Shown here: one piece after another, positions 1 through 10,670 of the stretch
Layout of the letters: each line of letters begins with the position of its first letter
Position numbering within the stretch: the stretch's first letter is position 1
Assembly (NCBI GenBank): GCA_020081605.1
Contig: JAHREC010000018.1
Coordinates: forward strand, 3,720,001-3,784,000
DNA length: 64,000 nucleotides
Direction of reading: 5' to 3'
Source: Albifimbria verrucaria
Lineage: Eukaryota > Ascomycota > Sordariomycetes > Hypocreales > Stachybotryaceae
Program-made: the position numbers and the translations under genes
The notes under the pieces: generated by a model
Told to the model about the DNA's origin: nothing
Database searches by the model: none
Seen by the model: only the letters and a program-made list of their open reading frames with translations

Positions 1-1589
1 AACGTGTGCTTTGGGGAAAAGAGGAGATCTGAGGGAAAAGTCCTGGGAGGTCCTCCGGGTACTCTCCTCCCCACACTGTGCTAAGGCCTACCGTCAACTA
101 AACCCAAAAGTACCGCCAATATCGGTAAGCACATTCATCTCCGCGCAAGTCCGCACGTCCCAAATTGTTCGTCTCTCTGCTCTCCAAACCAAACCAATGC
201 AACAACAGCTGCAGTACGTGTCGCTACCACCCCTTCTTAATCGTCTGGCGACAAACGCCGAAAAGGCAGCCAAATTCTCATGGCTTCAACTCGTTGGTTG
301 CGGTGAAATCTGGAGTCTTTACGTACCCCAGCTGGCGCGTTCACCCGTCCTCCCATCTTAGCTGAACTCCCTTGCTCTCACGATGTCCGTTGTGGCGGCA
401 GTGGGAGCTCCCTTACTCACAATCACATCGGTTTTTTCCATTTTTCGCCATTGCTCGTAACACTGGGTACCGTGCAGCCGGTGACGTCCGTATCACGGCC
501 ACTGCCATGAGCCTATGGAAAAGCCTTGGGCAAGGGTGATCAATGGTTGGCTCGCGGCCCACACCGTGGCTGCAAGCTTGATGCGAGACGGGGATGATGG
601 GTTGGATGGCAGTGTGGGCGGCTCCCTTACTGGTCTCGTTTTCGCACAGCCGCTAGTGTGCCGTGCAGCACCGGCCCTCCTCTTCAGCCCTCTTTTGCTG
701 TACGATCGCTTGGTCCTGTGAGTTTTCATTATCGTCTTCGACTTGACTGGCCCAGTTGTCGTCTGATGATTCGCCGTTGCATACACCTGCTCACCCTGCA
801 TGCTTCACATTGCTGTGGCTTGGGGAAATAGCTGTGATGGTGCATTGCTTCGTGCGTCTCTAGTCATGATAATGACGGCAGTCTTGGACGGCCTCCCACG
901 GCCCGGACACATCCCACGTCTCTTGGGACAAAAGAACCGTTGTGGAGGCAATGAAAGCGCTCTCGCCGTGCCTCGTAAGACCGTCTCAACCGATGCCTCT
1001 GGCTTCAATCCCCTTGCGCGAACACCAGAGCGCGATCCCGTTCCATTGGTCCTGTACCGCCAATTCGCATTTCATCAGTTCTGCGTCAGACCACTCCCGG
1101 CGGGCTGTGCATGGTCCACTTAGGAGCAACAGGGGCCTGCTCGACCCTCTCACTACCGGTATTCCACTGATTCGCTTGCTGTTGCTGGCTCTTTCTCCGC
1201 TGTCCCAGTCTTGACCGATCCACTGATAGGGCTGGCCAAAGAGGACCAAAGTTCCAAAACATCTGAGTGGAGTGTACAAGCAGCACCCTCGCTAGTCTCG
1301 GGATTGTTGAGGCGTAGCATTTTGATCTCAGGGAAATGAGCGGCGGCAGTCCAGATACAGCACACAATCAACGCGGAAGCCGACCCGGCGACGGTTGGTT
1401 GTTGGATCCACAGGGATGACTCCTCGGCCAGGGCACGGTGGGCTAGGGAAAAGACCAATCCTGACTGTTTATCGATCCACCTCCCTTGAGCTACATCGTC
1501 ATGTCTCAATGCTACGGCACAAGCCCAGCAGTCAATGAGCCGCCACGGCTCTTGCTCTCACCATTGGCGCGGGATTTTTCTCCATCTCC

Positions 1590-1696
1590 TGACCGACCCA
1601 GGACTCGAACCAAGATCCGCACTCAATCTTGAGCCCTCAAAAGCAATTCTACGTAACACTCTCCTAAATATTAATGGGGCGCCACCCAGACCAATC
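1590..1696 (-). tRNA. tRNA-like relic (possibly tRNA-Leu derived)
   Basis: On the minus strand, 1611-1601 reads GGTTCGAGTCC, a perfect match to the pol III B-box/T-loop consensus. The flanks can form an acceptor stem: GATTGGT (1696-1690) against GTCGGTC (1597-1591) pairs over 7 positions, several of them G-T wobbles, followed by A at 1590. A CTCA/TGAG hairpin sits where a long variable arm would be, as in class II tRNAs. The A-box is poor (about three mismatches), the T stem has a mismatch, and I cannot assign a clear anticodon loop. The wobbles are what C-to-T change in a former stem would leave. Probably a decayed or intron-containing tRNA gene, not a proven functional one. Confidence 0.3.
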
Positions 1697-3117
1697 AGCG
1701 TTTGGAGAATCAGGTAGCCTATCGCAGGCAGCTGCATTTCTCTACGGCAGACCCTCCTTGATTAGCGAATTAGTTCCAATACGAGCGTGACAGGAAGCCA
1801 CAATTGCATCAACATCTGCTCTATCTTGTTCATCCAAGTACCGACTAGCCAGGGCCACCTCTGAGTATTTCTTGACAGATTTCACTGAGCGAAGCTTTCC
1901 GAATACAAGGTAGGCGTAGGCGTATGATTCTCATCTGTGCGATGAGCAATAAAAATCACCACACTGTTTGCAATCTTTTAAAGAGACTGCTCATTATAAC
2001 CTCGGCAAGGTCCTCGTGTCTCGAAATGGGGCTTGGATTAAAGTTAATGCACACTACCACCAGCATAAACGGTCTTGCTCCTATTTCAGAGCATATGCCA
2101 ATGAGTTTCCATCTCAACATGATTGTCTGTATGTCTGCACCATATCGCAAATATAAAGGTAACACGTAGGAGTTGGCTGAAAAGGTGGTCCTGTACATCG
2201 AGCCATGCAATATAACAAGACAAAAGAAAGGAAGACTACTACAGGACGAACATCGTGGTTTACCTAGACAAGATTTTGCCCTCAACACGCAATGCCTCCT
2301 AATCTACCTGCTTAGTAGGTTCGCGCATATGTAGGGGGACAAACCGTTTATGTTGTCATGGGCTAGTTGTTTGAGCATAACAAAATAGCAATATCTCTCT
2401 CCATATCGACTCGTACCGCGATGGTGTTTATGTTGACAGGCCTGGGAGTAGTCCTAAAGACCTAGCTTCTTCAATCACTTGGAAATCTTACATCACTAAA
2501 GAACCATGTCATGGAGGATGCCGATATAAGACAGTTTATATAAAGTTCTTTGAGCACTGAAGATTGTCAGTGTTGCTAACGTGCATAATACAGTGCCAAC
2601 TTGTAGATATATTCACATGGCTACTAGATATGGTAAAGCATTTATATGCTGTCAATTTTCTATCTCATTTCGAGCCTCCGGATACGATCTCCATGCCTTA
2701 ACTGGCGCTATGTGGTAACGTGAGCTATGATATTGTGAATGAATGTCCTTGCTGCAATCTTCCCTAGTGCCTCATCAAGCGGCCTTTGGCTACAATCTCG
2801 TTCTGTCAATATCGATTTCTATGCATTGGTTGTGTAATAATCCGACTGAAACCAAATCTCTTGATATTATATGCTCTAGACCGTGTTTATGGCATATTAG
2901 TGAGCTAGGGAAGATGTGACTGTAGATGTCGCAAGCATATGTCGACTTGCCGGCGTCGAGCACACCCCATCTCTGCACAAGGTTCAACTTTCCTGAAGGG
3001 TATTACATATTTACCGAGGAAAATAACTTTCGACGCAAATTAAAGTATCAAGGTGCTCAACATTTTGAGGTGTACGGACTATCCAGGTGTCAAGTCTAAG
3101 TATAAGAAGGGCAGCGA

Positions 3118-3170
3118 CAGCTGGCACCTTCCTCTCGACCTGACAGCTGGCACACTTCCTCTCGACCTGA
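3118..3170. repeat. Two-copy tandem repeat of 26-27 bp
   Basis: Two adjacent copies of a unit starting CAGCTGGCAC and ending CTCTCGACCTGA, at 3118-3143 and 3144-3170. They differ by about one inserted base. The repeat ends about 77 bp before the ATG of the Fic gene, so it lies in its presumed promoter or 5' leader. Confidence 0.8.
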
Positions 3171-3247
3171 CGCGACCTGCCAGAACTTCTTCCTTCACAC
3201 CTTGATTCTTCTTTGTGTTTGTGTTGTGCAACCTACAGCTCGCCAAT

Positions 3248-4388
3248 ATGTCCTCACCCTCTAAAGGAAAACGAAAGTCCCTGACCGGACCATTTAATGA
3301 GTTGGACATTGACATATCTGCCTCATCTACCATGCAGACAAGAAGTGCGGAAGAACATGTAAATATACACCAAGAGCTCCGCCGGAGCATCAGGAAGCGA
3401 TGGCCATCCATGTCACAGGATGAAGTGACCATGACCATCCGATCCAATGATGTCTACCGGCAATATGCCCTGGACAAGATCCTGCAACGCTTTTTGGCAA
3501 GGTTGCTGGTTGGGTTTCTGTTATACAGGACTCTATGATTACCCCAGAGCAACAGGAAATTATTGCCAAGGAAGTTAATGATGCAATGGTCAGAGCAATC
3601 TTTGGAAGCAACATGATCGAGCGAGCGGGCCTGGGCTGGGACATTACCATGCATCTGTGCCACAAGATCTTTTCAGGAGAGGCAGTAGGGGAAATCACTG
3701 AAACAGATCCTGCCTACCAAGACGCCCTTCTCGAGATTCACAGAAAGCAGCCTGAGCTCAAGAAGATGCCTCCTCATCATATACTAAGGGGCCGCAACGA
3801 AATTGTTCAACATGCTAAAGCGTACCAACATATCATTAATTCATTCGTTATCCAGAAGCGGGATCTCACAGAGGACTTGATCAAAGAAACACACCGAATT
3901 CTTGCGATAGGGGTGCCAGTCATACAAGCTGGCCATGCTAATGTGCCGCCAGAAGAATACGGAGGAATCTACCGAAAAGTCATCGTTGGCGCAGGCAACT
4001 CCAATTTCACTGTACCTCATTTCATTCCATCCAAGATGGAAGAGATGTGCTCTACACTCAAGAAAGATCTTGAGACCGCTAGCATGAAGGGGTTCATAGA
4101 CCCTATTTCCGTCGCTACCAAATACTCTCTTGAATTTGTTCAGATCCACCCATTCCTCGACGGTAATGGCAGGATGTGCCGAATGATCCTAAATGCCATC
4201 ATTTGCCGATACATGGGCGTGATTGTCCCTATTGGAGAACAAGGGGAAGAGAGAAGCGAGTACATGGCAATTAAAAAAGATCCAGTGCGGAAATGGAAGG
4301 CCATGGGGAATACGCTACATTTGTTCTGGGAAGAGCTGTCACGCGGCTACGGGAGATGAAAAAGAAATTGGCGGGCAAGAAGAAGTAA
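3248..4388 (+). CDS. Fic/DOC domain protein, frame broken
   Basis: Fic enzymes usually transfer AMP or another phosphate-linked group from a nucleotide to a hydroxyl on a target protein. The catalytic motif HPFLDGNGRMCR lies at 4147-4182 (about residue 301) and keeps the His, the GNGR loop and the second Arg. A SNMIER segment at 3607-3624 sits N-terminal to the core, where class II Fic proteins carry their autoinhibitory S/TxxxE helix, so self-inhibition is plausible. The start is ATG 3248. The frame breaks in a T5 run (3491-3495): adding one T joins the N-terminal part to the core. Near 4334 a further one-base loss would replace the end at 4359 with a lysine-rich tail (MKKKLAGKKK) ending at TAA 4386-4388, giving about 380 residues. 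No intron is needed. Its target cannot be told from sequence. It stands alone between a repeat-bearing leader and an AT-rich relic, so it may be accessory in this lineage. Confidence 0.8.
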
Positions 4389-5964
4389 GATGGGAGTAGT
4401 TAGCATTGTAGTAAGGGTTGTTGAGATCAGAGGAATGGCCAACGATAACAATGAGGGACGATAGATGACTTTATTTGCTTTGCTTCATACCCTGAGGACA
4501 GGGTCCTTTTTCCTCTGTGGGCGGCAACTGATTGCTACGCAACTTCTGCGATGGCTCAACGATGTCGCCAACGTCAGGTTCTCCAACGAGGAGCAAGCCA
4601 TAGAAGTAAAATCCTCTGCTATTCTATCCATTATATCGAAGAATAGAGTAAAGGGGAAGATCTACCTATACAAAGACACCTACTATACCAGGAAGTAGCC
4701 CTATAGTATAGCTAAGAAGAAGAATTATTATATCCTAGAGTAAGCTATAATATTCCTAGAAGGAAATTAATTCTATCTTATAAATACTAAAATACTCTAC
4801 TTTATTTATATTATTAAGTATACTACAAAGCTGGATACTATAAACAAAAAGAATCTAGCGGATAATATCTTAGTAACCGGGTTTTATATCGATAAGTATT
4901 TCCTTAGGGTTATTTTAATAATTATTATATATAGGCTTTGGAGACTTAACCAGATAAACCCCAAAAACCTTCCGCATTCTAACAGAAAGTAAAGGAATAT
5001 TACCCTAGGTAGGACTTCCTAAGGATATAGTTTCTACCTACTATTTCCTAGACCTACCTAGAGTCTATCTTTAGGTAGATTAATAAGCCATGACCTTCCT
5101 GATATATATTAATCAGGGTAGATGATGATAATTATATCCTACCTCCTGGAGCTAAACCTGGGGAGAGGATATGGAGCAGACCTCTGATGATAAGCAGCAG
5201 AATGGAGGACCATCCAACAGTCTCAAGGGGGCGTGATGGTAGAATGGAAGGAGGCAGTATGGAAAGACGCACACAGGGCACAAATAGCTCTTTCGCACCG
5301 CAGTTTAACGAAACGGAACAACCTTGCTTCTTCATCTCCACTACGTTCTTCTGATACATATACGTATCGTATGTAGACATGCATAACAGGGGATGCATAG
5401 ATAGGTAGATAGGCCATAGTGCGTTAATGGTAATAGAGGGCAACTTGAACCTTACACGTACAGATCCATACATCGATCCATACGGATCCATGTCACAATT
5501 CACGAACAAGAGCATAAGGAATCCAAGTCCTGGCTCAAGATGCTCGCCCAGTGGCCAATTACCTCGAATGACTGTCATAAGCATGAAAGACGCGTCCTCA
5601 CAGATCAACGTATGTACAAGCTCGACGAGCCATTAGAGAGTGTTCCACAAGCTGCCGAGGCAAATCTTCAAGCCCCTTCGAGATGTCGTGAGACGTAAAT
5701 TGAATCAATTGCTGCGCCTACTTGAATACACGTGTCTGATGTAGATACTCCATCATTTCTTTCATTTTCTACCATCCCTCCGGCATTCTCACATCTCAAA
5801 CCCAATCGGCTTGCGATAGACTCGTTATACCAGCACATCCACACGCCATATGGTCCAGGTGATGAACCCTCTCAGCATGAACTTTTGAGTCTTCTGCGAC
5901 CTTTATGACAAGGTCATCGTCTCATAATATTCGGGATTTCCAAGCTACCACTCTACTTGGACGT
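4389..5964. other. Gene-free spacer with AT-rich block
   Basis: Apart from the AT-rich block at about 4610-5130, no conserved frame is visible between the Fic gene and PMT4. The PMT4 3' region probably begins just left of 5965. Confidence 0.6.
4610..5130. mobile_element. AT-rich, RIP-like degraded repeat relic
   Basis: About 500 bp switches abruptly to very TA-rich sequence with many stops in all frames, full of TATA, CTAGA and TTAATAA words, with few CA/TG steps. This is the usual signature of repeat-induced point mutation on a former transposable element. A 77-codon frame that enters it (4465-4698) has no recognisable domain. No terminal repeats or transposase remnants can be read, so the original element type is unknown. 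Confidence 0.55.
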
Positions 5965-8378
5965 TTATTTGGCAAAGTGTAGGTCGTAGCCGAGCCACTT
6001 CCTGCGAAGGATCTGCTCAACTGAAAGACCAGGGTAGCCGTACGTAAGGGGCAGGAAGAACCACCAGCCAGCAACAGCCAGGGCAATGATGACTCCGCAA
6101 GCGATCCATGCTCCCAGCATGCTCTTGCCAGCAAAACGCTCACGGGCTGTAATGTGTCTCTTGGGACCGGCCTGCTTGGGAGCAGTCTCATCAGCCGGCT
6201 CCACGTTGAAAATGAATTCGACGAGGGCACCCGCAACAAGACATGAGGCCAGGTGAGCGGGTAGATAATGATGCAAGAAGAGTTGACGGCCCATGAGGAA
6301 GAATGGGAAATAGTGGGTAGCCCAGGCAAGGAAGAAGAAGCCAGTAGAGTTGTACAGTCGAGAACGAGTGCCTGCAGTCTTGTCAGCTAGTTTATCAAAG
6401 TTATCTCTTAGGTACAAAACTTACGGCGATCCAAGGCGTCAATTCCACGGCGCAGAGTCATCTGGTCAGCTGCAATGATACCGGCAAAGACGGCGAGCAG
6501 ACTGCTAGCCAGCCACCAACCCACGGGGTTTCCGAGGAAATAGATTTGCTGGCGAGTATCGTTCTGAGTCCAGAAGCTAACACCACGGAGCAGGAAAGGC
6601 CACTGGTAAGGGTGGCTCGAATAAGGGTGGCTGCTAGTAAGCTTGTTGTTGTGGTAGAACATGGCGCTCTGCAGCTCAAGCCACTTCTTGAGGAAAGGCA
6701 CATGCTTAACCTTGCGCTCGGGCTTCTGGCGTCGCTTGTCATCGGCAGCAAGGGAGGGATATCCTCTACAACCCACACGTTGGAGCTGGGGGCGATTTGC
6801 TTGTTACCATTGATTTCCTGCTGACGGAAAGCCCATTCAGGAAGGGGCTTGGTGTGCGTCCACATGGCAACCTTGCTGGGGTTGTGAATGAATTTGAAGT
6901 GGCTGGCAACGGTCTTGAAAGCCTGCGAGTTCTTGCCATGTTCAATGCGGACCTCAAAGAGAGTATCATTAGCTCGGCTGCCAAAGCCATCCGTAGTGGA
7001 AACACATGTAAATTCCTGGTTCGTGGGGTAGTAGGGCGAGGCGACGTCGTGCGAGAGGAGTATCTTGTCAGAGCCCAGATGCCTGAGGCGGACGAGGTCG
7101 TGGTTCTTGACGACACGGCCCTTCTGCTGGTCGTTGTTCGCAGGAAGGATTTGCCAGTAGTTGTTGGTGTCGTTGTGGGGGTATCCAGTGACCTGCTGTC
7201 CCTGGCTGGAAACACGACCATCGTCGTATCGCAGGGGTAGTTGGCATCGTGACTGTGAAGGTAGGCCTTGGTCTCCTTGTGCCTGATCGTGATAGTGTCG
7301 TAGTACTCAATATCAAGAGCGTTGGCGAGCATCACGTTGTCGCTCAGGGTCTCTTGGAACTCGGGTGTCATGAAGTCATCGCCAGGGCCGGATCGGGACA
7401 GGACAGTGAAGTGGACCTGGAACCAGAAGAGATAGAAGATGAAAGGCATGACGATGAGGCCGAAGGCACGAGCAGCGAAGTGCTTTCCGAACAGAGGGAG
7501 ACTCAGAGCACCACCGGGTCTCTTGACGTCCAGGAGCTCCCAAAGGTCGATGACGACGGCGGAGCCAATGGTCACGAAGGCAAAGAGACCGACATACTTG
7601 GTCGAGATATCACAAGACAGGGCGAAGCCGGTGAGGATCAGCCACTTCCACCACTTTCGGCTGAAAGCTTGATGGCGCAGCTTGTAGAACTTGATGTAGC
7701 ACAAGAGACTGCAGGCCATGGCCAGAACCAAAGTGGCATCGAGGAGAATGAGACGGGTTTGACCGATGTGCGCATTGTCAAGGAGGACCAAACCAGCCGC
7801 AACGATACAGGCGGGCAGACTGTAGCCAGACTCCCACATGATCAGATAGGTGACGGACACGGTGAGGGCGCCGAGAATGGCGGGAAGAGCACGGAACGCG
7901 ACATAGGGGACCTTGTTGGCAATGTATGAGTCGCCAATGTTCTCGAAGTGGAAGTGGCCGTCGTAGCCGACAAGCCAGCCCATAAAGGCAAATAGAAGCT
8001 TTCCGAAGGGAGGATGGACATCGAAGAAGTAGGTTCGCTCGAGGTAGTAAGAAGCAAACTATCGACTCGTGTCAGCCAGGTCGTGAAAGAAGGGGAGAAG
8101 AGACTGGGCGGTGGACTAACCTTGCCAAAGTGCACCTCGTCAAAGACGACCTCGTTAGGGTGGCTGATACCCCAGAATCGCGTGACGAAGCCTAGGATGG
8201 TGACGATGGAGAATGTGATCCAGTGGTCGACTTCGCTGGAGGCAGCATGCTTCTGAGCAGCGGCTTTGGCAAGCTTGTCAAGCTCGGGCTGGGGGTCGAA
8301 GTTGGTGTCGTCGGCGGCCTTCTTGGTCGGGACGTTTCTCTGCCGCAGGCTGCCCTGCGGCGTCTGAGATCGAGCCAT
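5965..8378 (-). CDS. pmt4: Protein O-mannosyltransferase, PMT4 family
   Basis: Transfers mannose from dolichyl-phosphate-mannose to Ser/Thr of secretory and membrane proteins in the ER membrane. Exons: 8378-8121, 8058-6425, 6371-5965 (introns of 62 and 53 nt). The frame breaks at G4 7234-7237 and GGG 6756-6758 (+ strand), each repaired by one C on the coding strand. The repaired product is 766 residues, normal for PMT4. The first luminal loop has VVFDEVHFGK with the essential Asp-Glu pair, followed by VHPPFGKLL. A central MIR region contains WTHTKPLPEW and QQEINGNKQI. Multi-pass C-terminal segments include HHYLPAHLASCLVAGAL, and the chain ends in LGYDLHFAK. These match the PMT4 branch (S. cerevisiae Pmt4, Aspergillus PmtC) rather than PMT1 or PMT2. 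PMT4 enzymes usually act as homodimers on membrane-anchored proteins. The start at 8378 (MARSQTPQG) has no better upstream alternative. Confidence 0.95.
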
Positions 8379-9785
8379 GGCTCCTAGAAGCTAGAGAAAA
8401 CGTGTATCAGCAAGATGTACGATGGAGGGCGCTCTGTGGAGATCGACAAAGCTGACGCAATTGCGGATGCCACGAGAGCTTCAGACCACGGCGAACAAAC
8501 TTACAAGACTGTAATCTAAGCCAGAGGCAAGGAAGGAAGAAGAAGAAAAAAGAGGTCAATGGACAAAGGAGAAGTAAAGGTGATTAGGAGAAAGAAAGAT
8601 GAACCCGTGCAACGCGGTGACGATGCGGAAGGGTTTGGGAGATGGTAGAACCGCCGTCTCGAAATAATTATCGACGTGGAACCTTCAAGGTGAACGTGTC
8701 CAGCTCTACATTTAGTCTCATACCTCAGGAACTAAAGAGGCCAGCCACAGGGTACTCGTCCGAGGTACCAACTGCATGCCCCTTTCCAGCCAACAGGTAC
8801 TTCAGTGCGCAGCGCGGCCGGCTGCGCCAACGAGGTACCGTCCGAATGGGACACCTGGCCGTTAAAGCCACTCCACCCCACTTCTTTTGCTTCAGAGACA
8901 TCTGAGCTGAAGGGACACGAAGAAACCATCATTTTGGCCCCCTTCTTGTTCCCCTTTACGCGTCTGGAATTGGCTGGGCAATTTTTTTCTTCCCTCTCTG
9001 CTGCTACTCTGTACCCTGCTTCTAGATTTAGAACTGTCATTGCGGTCAGACTATCGAATCAATGGTCTGTGCCTAGCAGAGCACCGATCGTGTCTCCTTA
9101 CTTTATAACACAGTCCCTCGTCAGACAGTTGAGCAGGGAAGCTTCCAAAGCTCCTTCAAAGCCAAATTTTGCTTGTTTTATTTTCTATTTCATAAGCTTT
9201 TTACACGACGAATGCTCTATTAAACACCATAAATACATTGTAACTCGAGTATTTAAAAATTGAATTCCTTCTTTCAGTGCATATGCAGCCCTTAGCAGTA
9301 CAGTGATATCATTCTGGTCCCAGAAATGGTCTCCCAAGGTACTGTCCATGTGTCAACATGCCCACGCACATGTCACACGCAGGAAATATACAGACCAAAG
9401 GAACCCTTTCCGATTTGTGTATTACTCATAATGCAACATGATGCTTCCCCAATCCATACCTCTGTCCTTTGTGCGACATGCCACCGCCACTGGCTATCTC
9501 CTTTGAGCACAATGCCTTATCCCCGCTGCACCCGGCGTGAAGCCGGCAGAAACCGGCTTTGTAGGCGGGGAGCAGCTAATCCACGGCCGATCAACGGAGC
9601 GCCTTTCCATCCCACACACCTAACATCTGCCTGTTCCTACAGCTCTCCCCAGCGAATCGCCGCCGGTTCTCCACTGAGACGTGTTGCAGTCTAACTCCTC
9701 AATTCAGGTCCCGTATGAACTTCCTCCTCCAACTCCACCCTTACCTTGTGTCACAGGAATCCTAACGCTGCTTCACTTTCCAGGT
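8379..9785. other. Divergent spacer between PMT4 and the RidA-family gene
   Basis: A shared upstream region of two divergent genes. Short frames are present but none is recognisable. GAGGTACC-type motifs occur at about 8763 and 8831. No gene seen. Confidence 0.6.
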
Positions 9786-10469
9786 ATGTCGAGATTACTC
9801 CGACCAGCGCTGCGGCTCCGGCCGATGCGAGCTTCTCTCGTGCCAGCTGCTTCGTTTACCGTAGCTCCTGTGTTTACACATGTTCCAGCTATCTCGAGAC
9901 TCAATTCCACCATGTCGGACCAGACCATCATCTTCACCAAGAACGCCCCGGCGCGTAAGTCACCCCAACCAGCTATTACGCCTGTTAATTACCTTGCATT
10001 GGCTAACTGAAGGTTTTATAGCTGTTGGCCCCTACGTGAGTTTGACCAATGGCCCCCATTGCTAGGCTGAGTACATTCTTATCCCTTCATAGTCCCAGGC
10101 CATCAAGACCCCCACAGCTATCTACTGCTCCGGCCAGATTCCTCTGACCACCGAGGGAACCCTGATTGAGGGAACCATTGGCGAGAAGACCAAGCAATGC
10201 TGCCAGAACCTTGAGGCTGTCCTGCAGGAGGCTGGCTCATCCATTGCCAAGGTTGTCAAGGTTAACATCTTCATCTCCGACATGGAGCATTTCGCGGTAT
10301 GCTACGTTCAATCCGCAACAATGACCGCCTAGATGACTGACGTCTTTCACAGCCTATGAATGTCGAGTATGAGAAGTGGTTCGCCCACAAGCCCGCCCGT
10401 AGCTGCGTGGCTGTCAAGACGCTCCCCAAGAACGTGGACGTTGAGATTGAGGCAATTGCACTGCCTTAA
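9786..10469 (+). CDS. RidA/YjgF/YER057c family protein (Mmf1/Hmf1 type)
   Basis: RidA proteins hydrolyse reactive enamine/imine intermediates made by PLP enzymes such as threonine dehydratase; the mitochondrial form protects branched-chain amino-acid synthesis and mtDNA. Exons: 9786-9954, 10022-10035, 10093-10296, 10353-10469, all with GT..AG borders and no frame break. Exon 2 is only 14 nt. Conserved features include PVGPYSQA, YCSGQIPL, the Arg in ARSCVAV, and the ending VEIEAIALP. The first 42 codons are rich in Arg, Ala and Ser, with no acidic residues, like a mitochondrial presequence. A second ATG at 9912 in good context (CCACCATGTC) begins MSDQTIIFTK, the usual start of a cytosolic RidA. 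Two products from one gene are therefore possible. The gene runs convergently into ARPC1, with 201 bp between the stops. Confidence 0.93.
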
Positions 10470-10670
10470 GAGCTTGTCGTGCATACTACTGTCACCCCAG
10501 TAAAATTTCTTACAGAGAGCTAGAATTTATCATGACATGATCTTGAACGTGCTTTGCAATCATTCATTCTTATCGCTGTGCTACTTATACATCGACCCTG
10601 TGAGTTGGAGCCATTGTAAAGATGTACATTTCTTATTAGCCGCAAAGCCCTATATGAATACTGTCTAGTT

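Larger units (their letters stand above)
1..3247. other. Non-coding 5' region of the window
   Basis: No open frame here looks like a conserved protein. Short frames exist on both strands, but most start at non-ATG codons or overlap one another. The stretch holds a tRNA-like relic (1590-1696, minus) and a direct tandem duplication just before the Fic gene (3118-3170). Roughly 1.9-3.0 kb is somewhat AT-richer than the rest. Nothing else is recognised. Confidence 0.6.

Noticed and set aside
7249..7929. Long plus-strand frame of 226 codons
   Set aside because: It is the antisense shadow of PMT4. Its Glu/Asp/Gly-rich composition has no family features.
5965..8378. PMT4, VPS10, MED16 and others as true pseudogenes
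   Set aside because: Apart from single-base losses the proteins are fully conserved, with intact splice sites and catalytic motifs. Real pseudogenes would also show substitutions and larger deletions.
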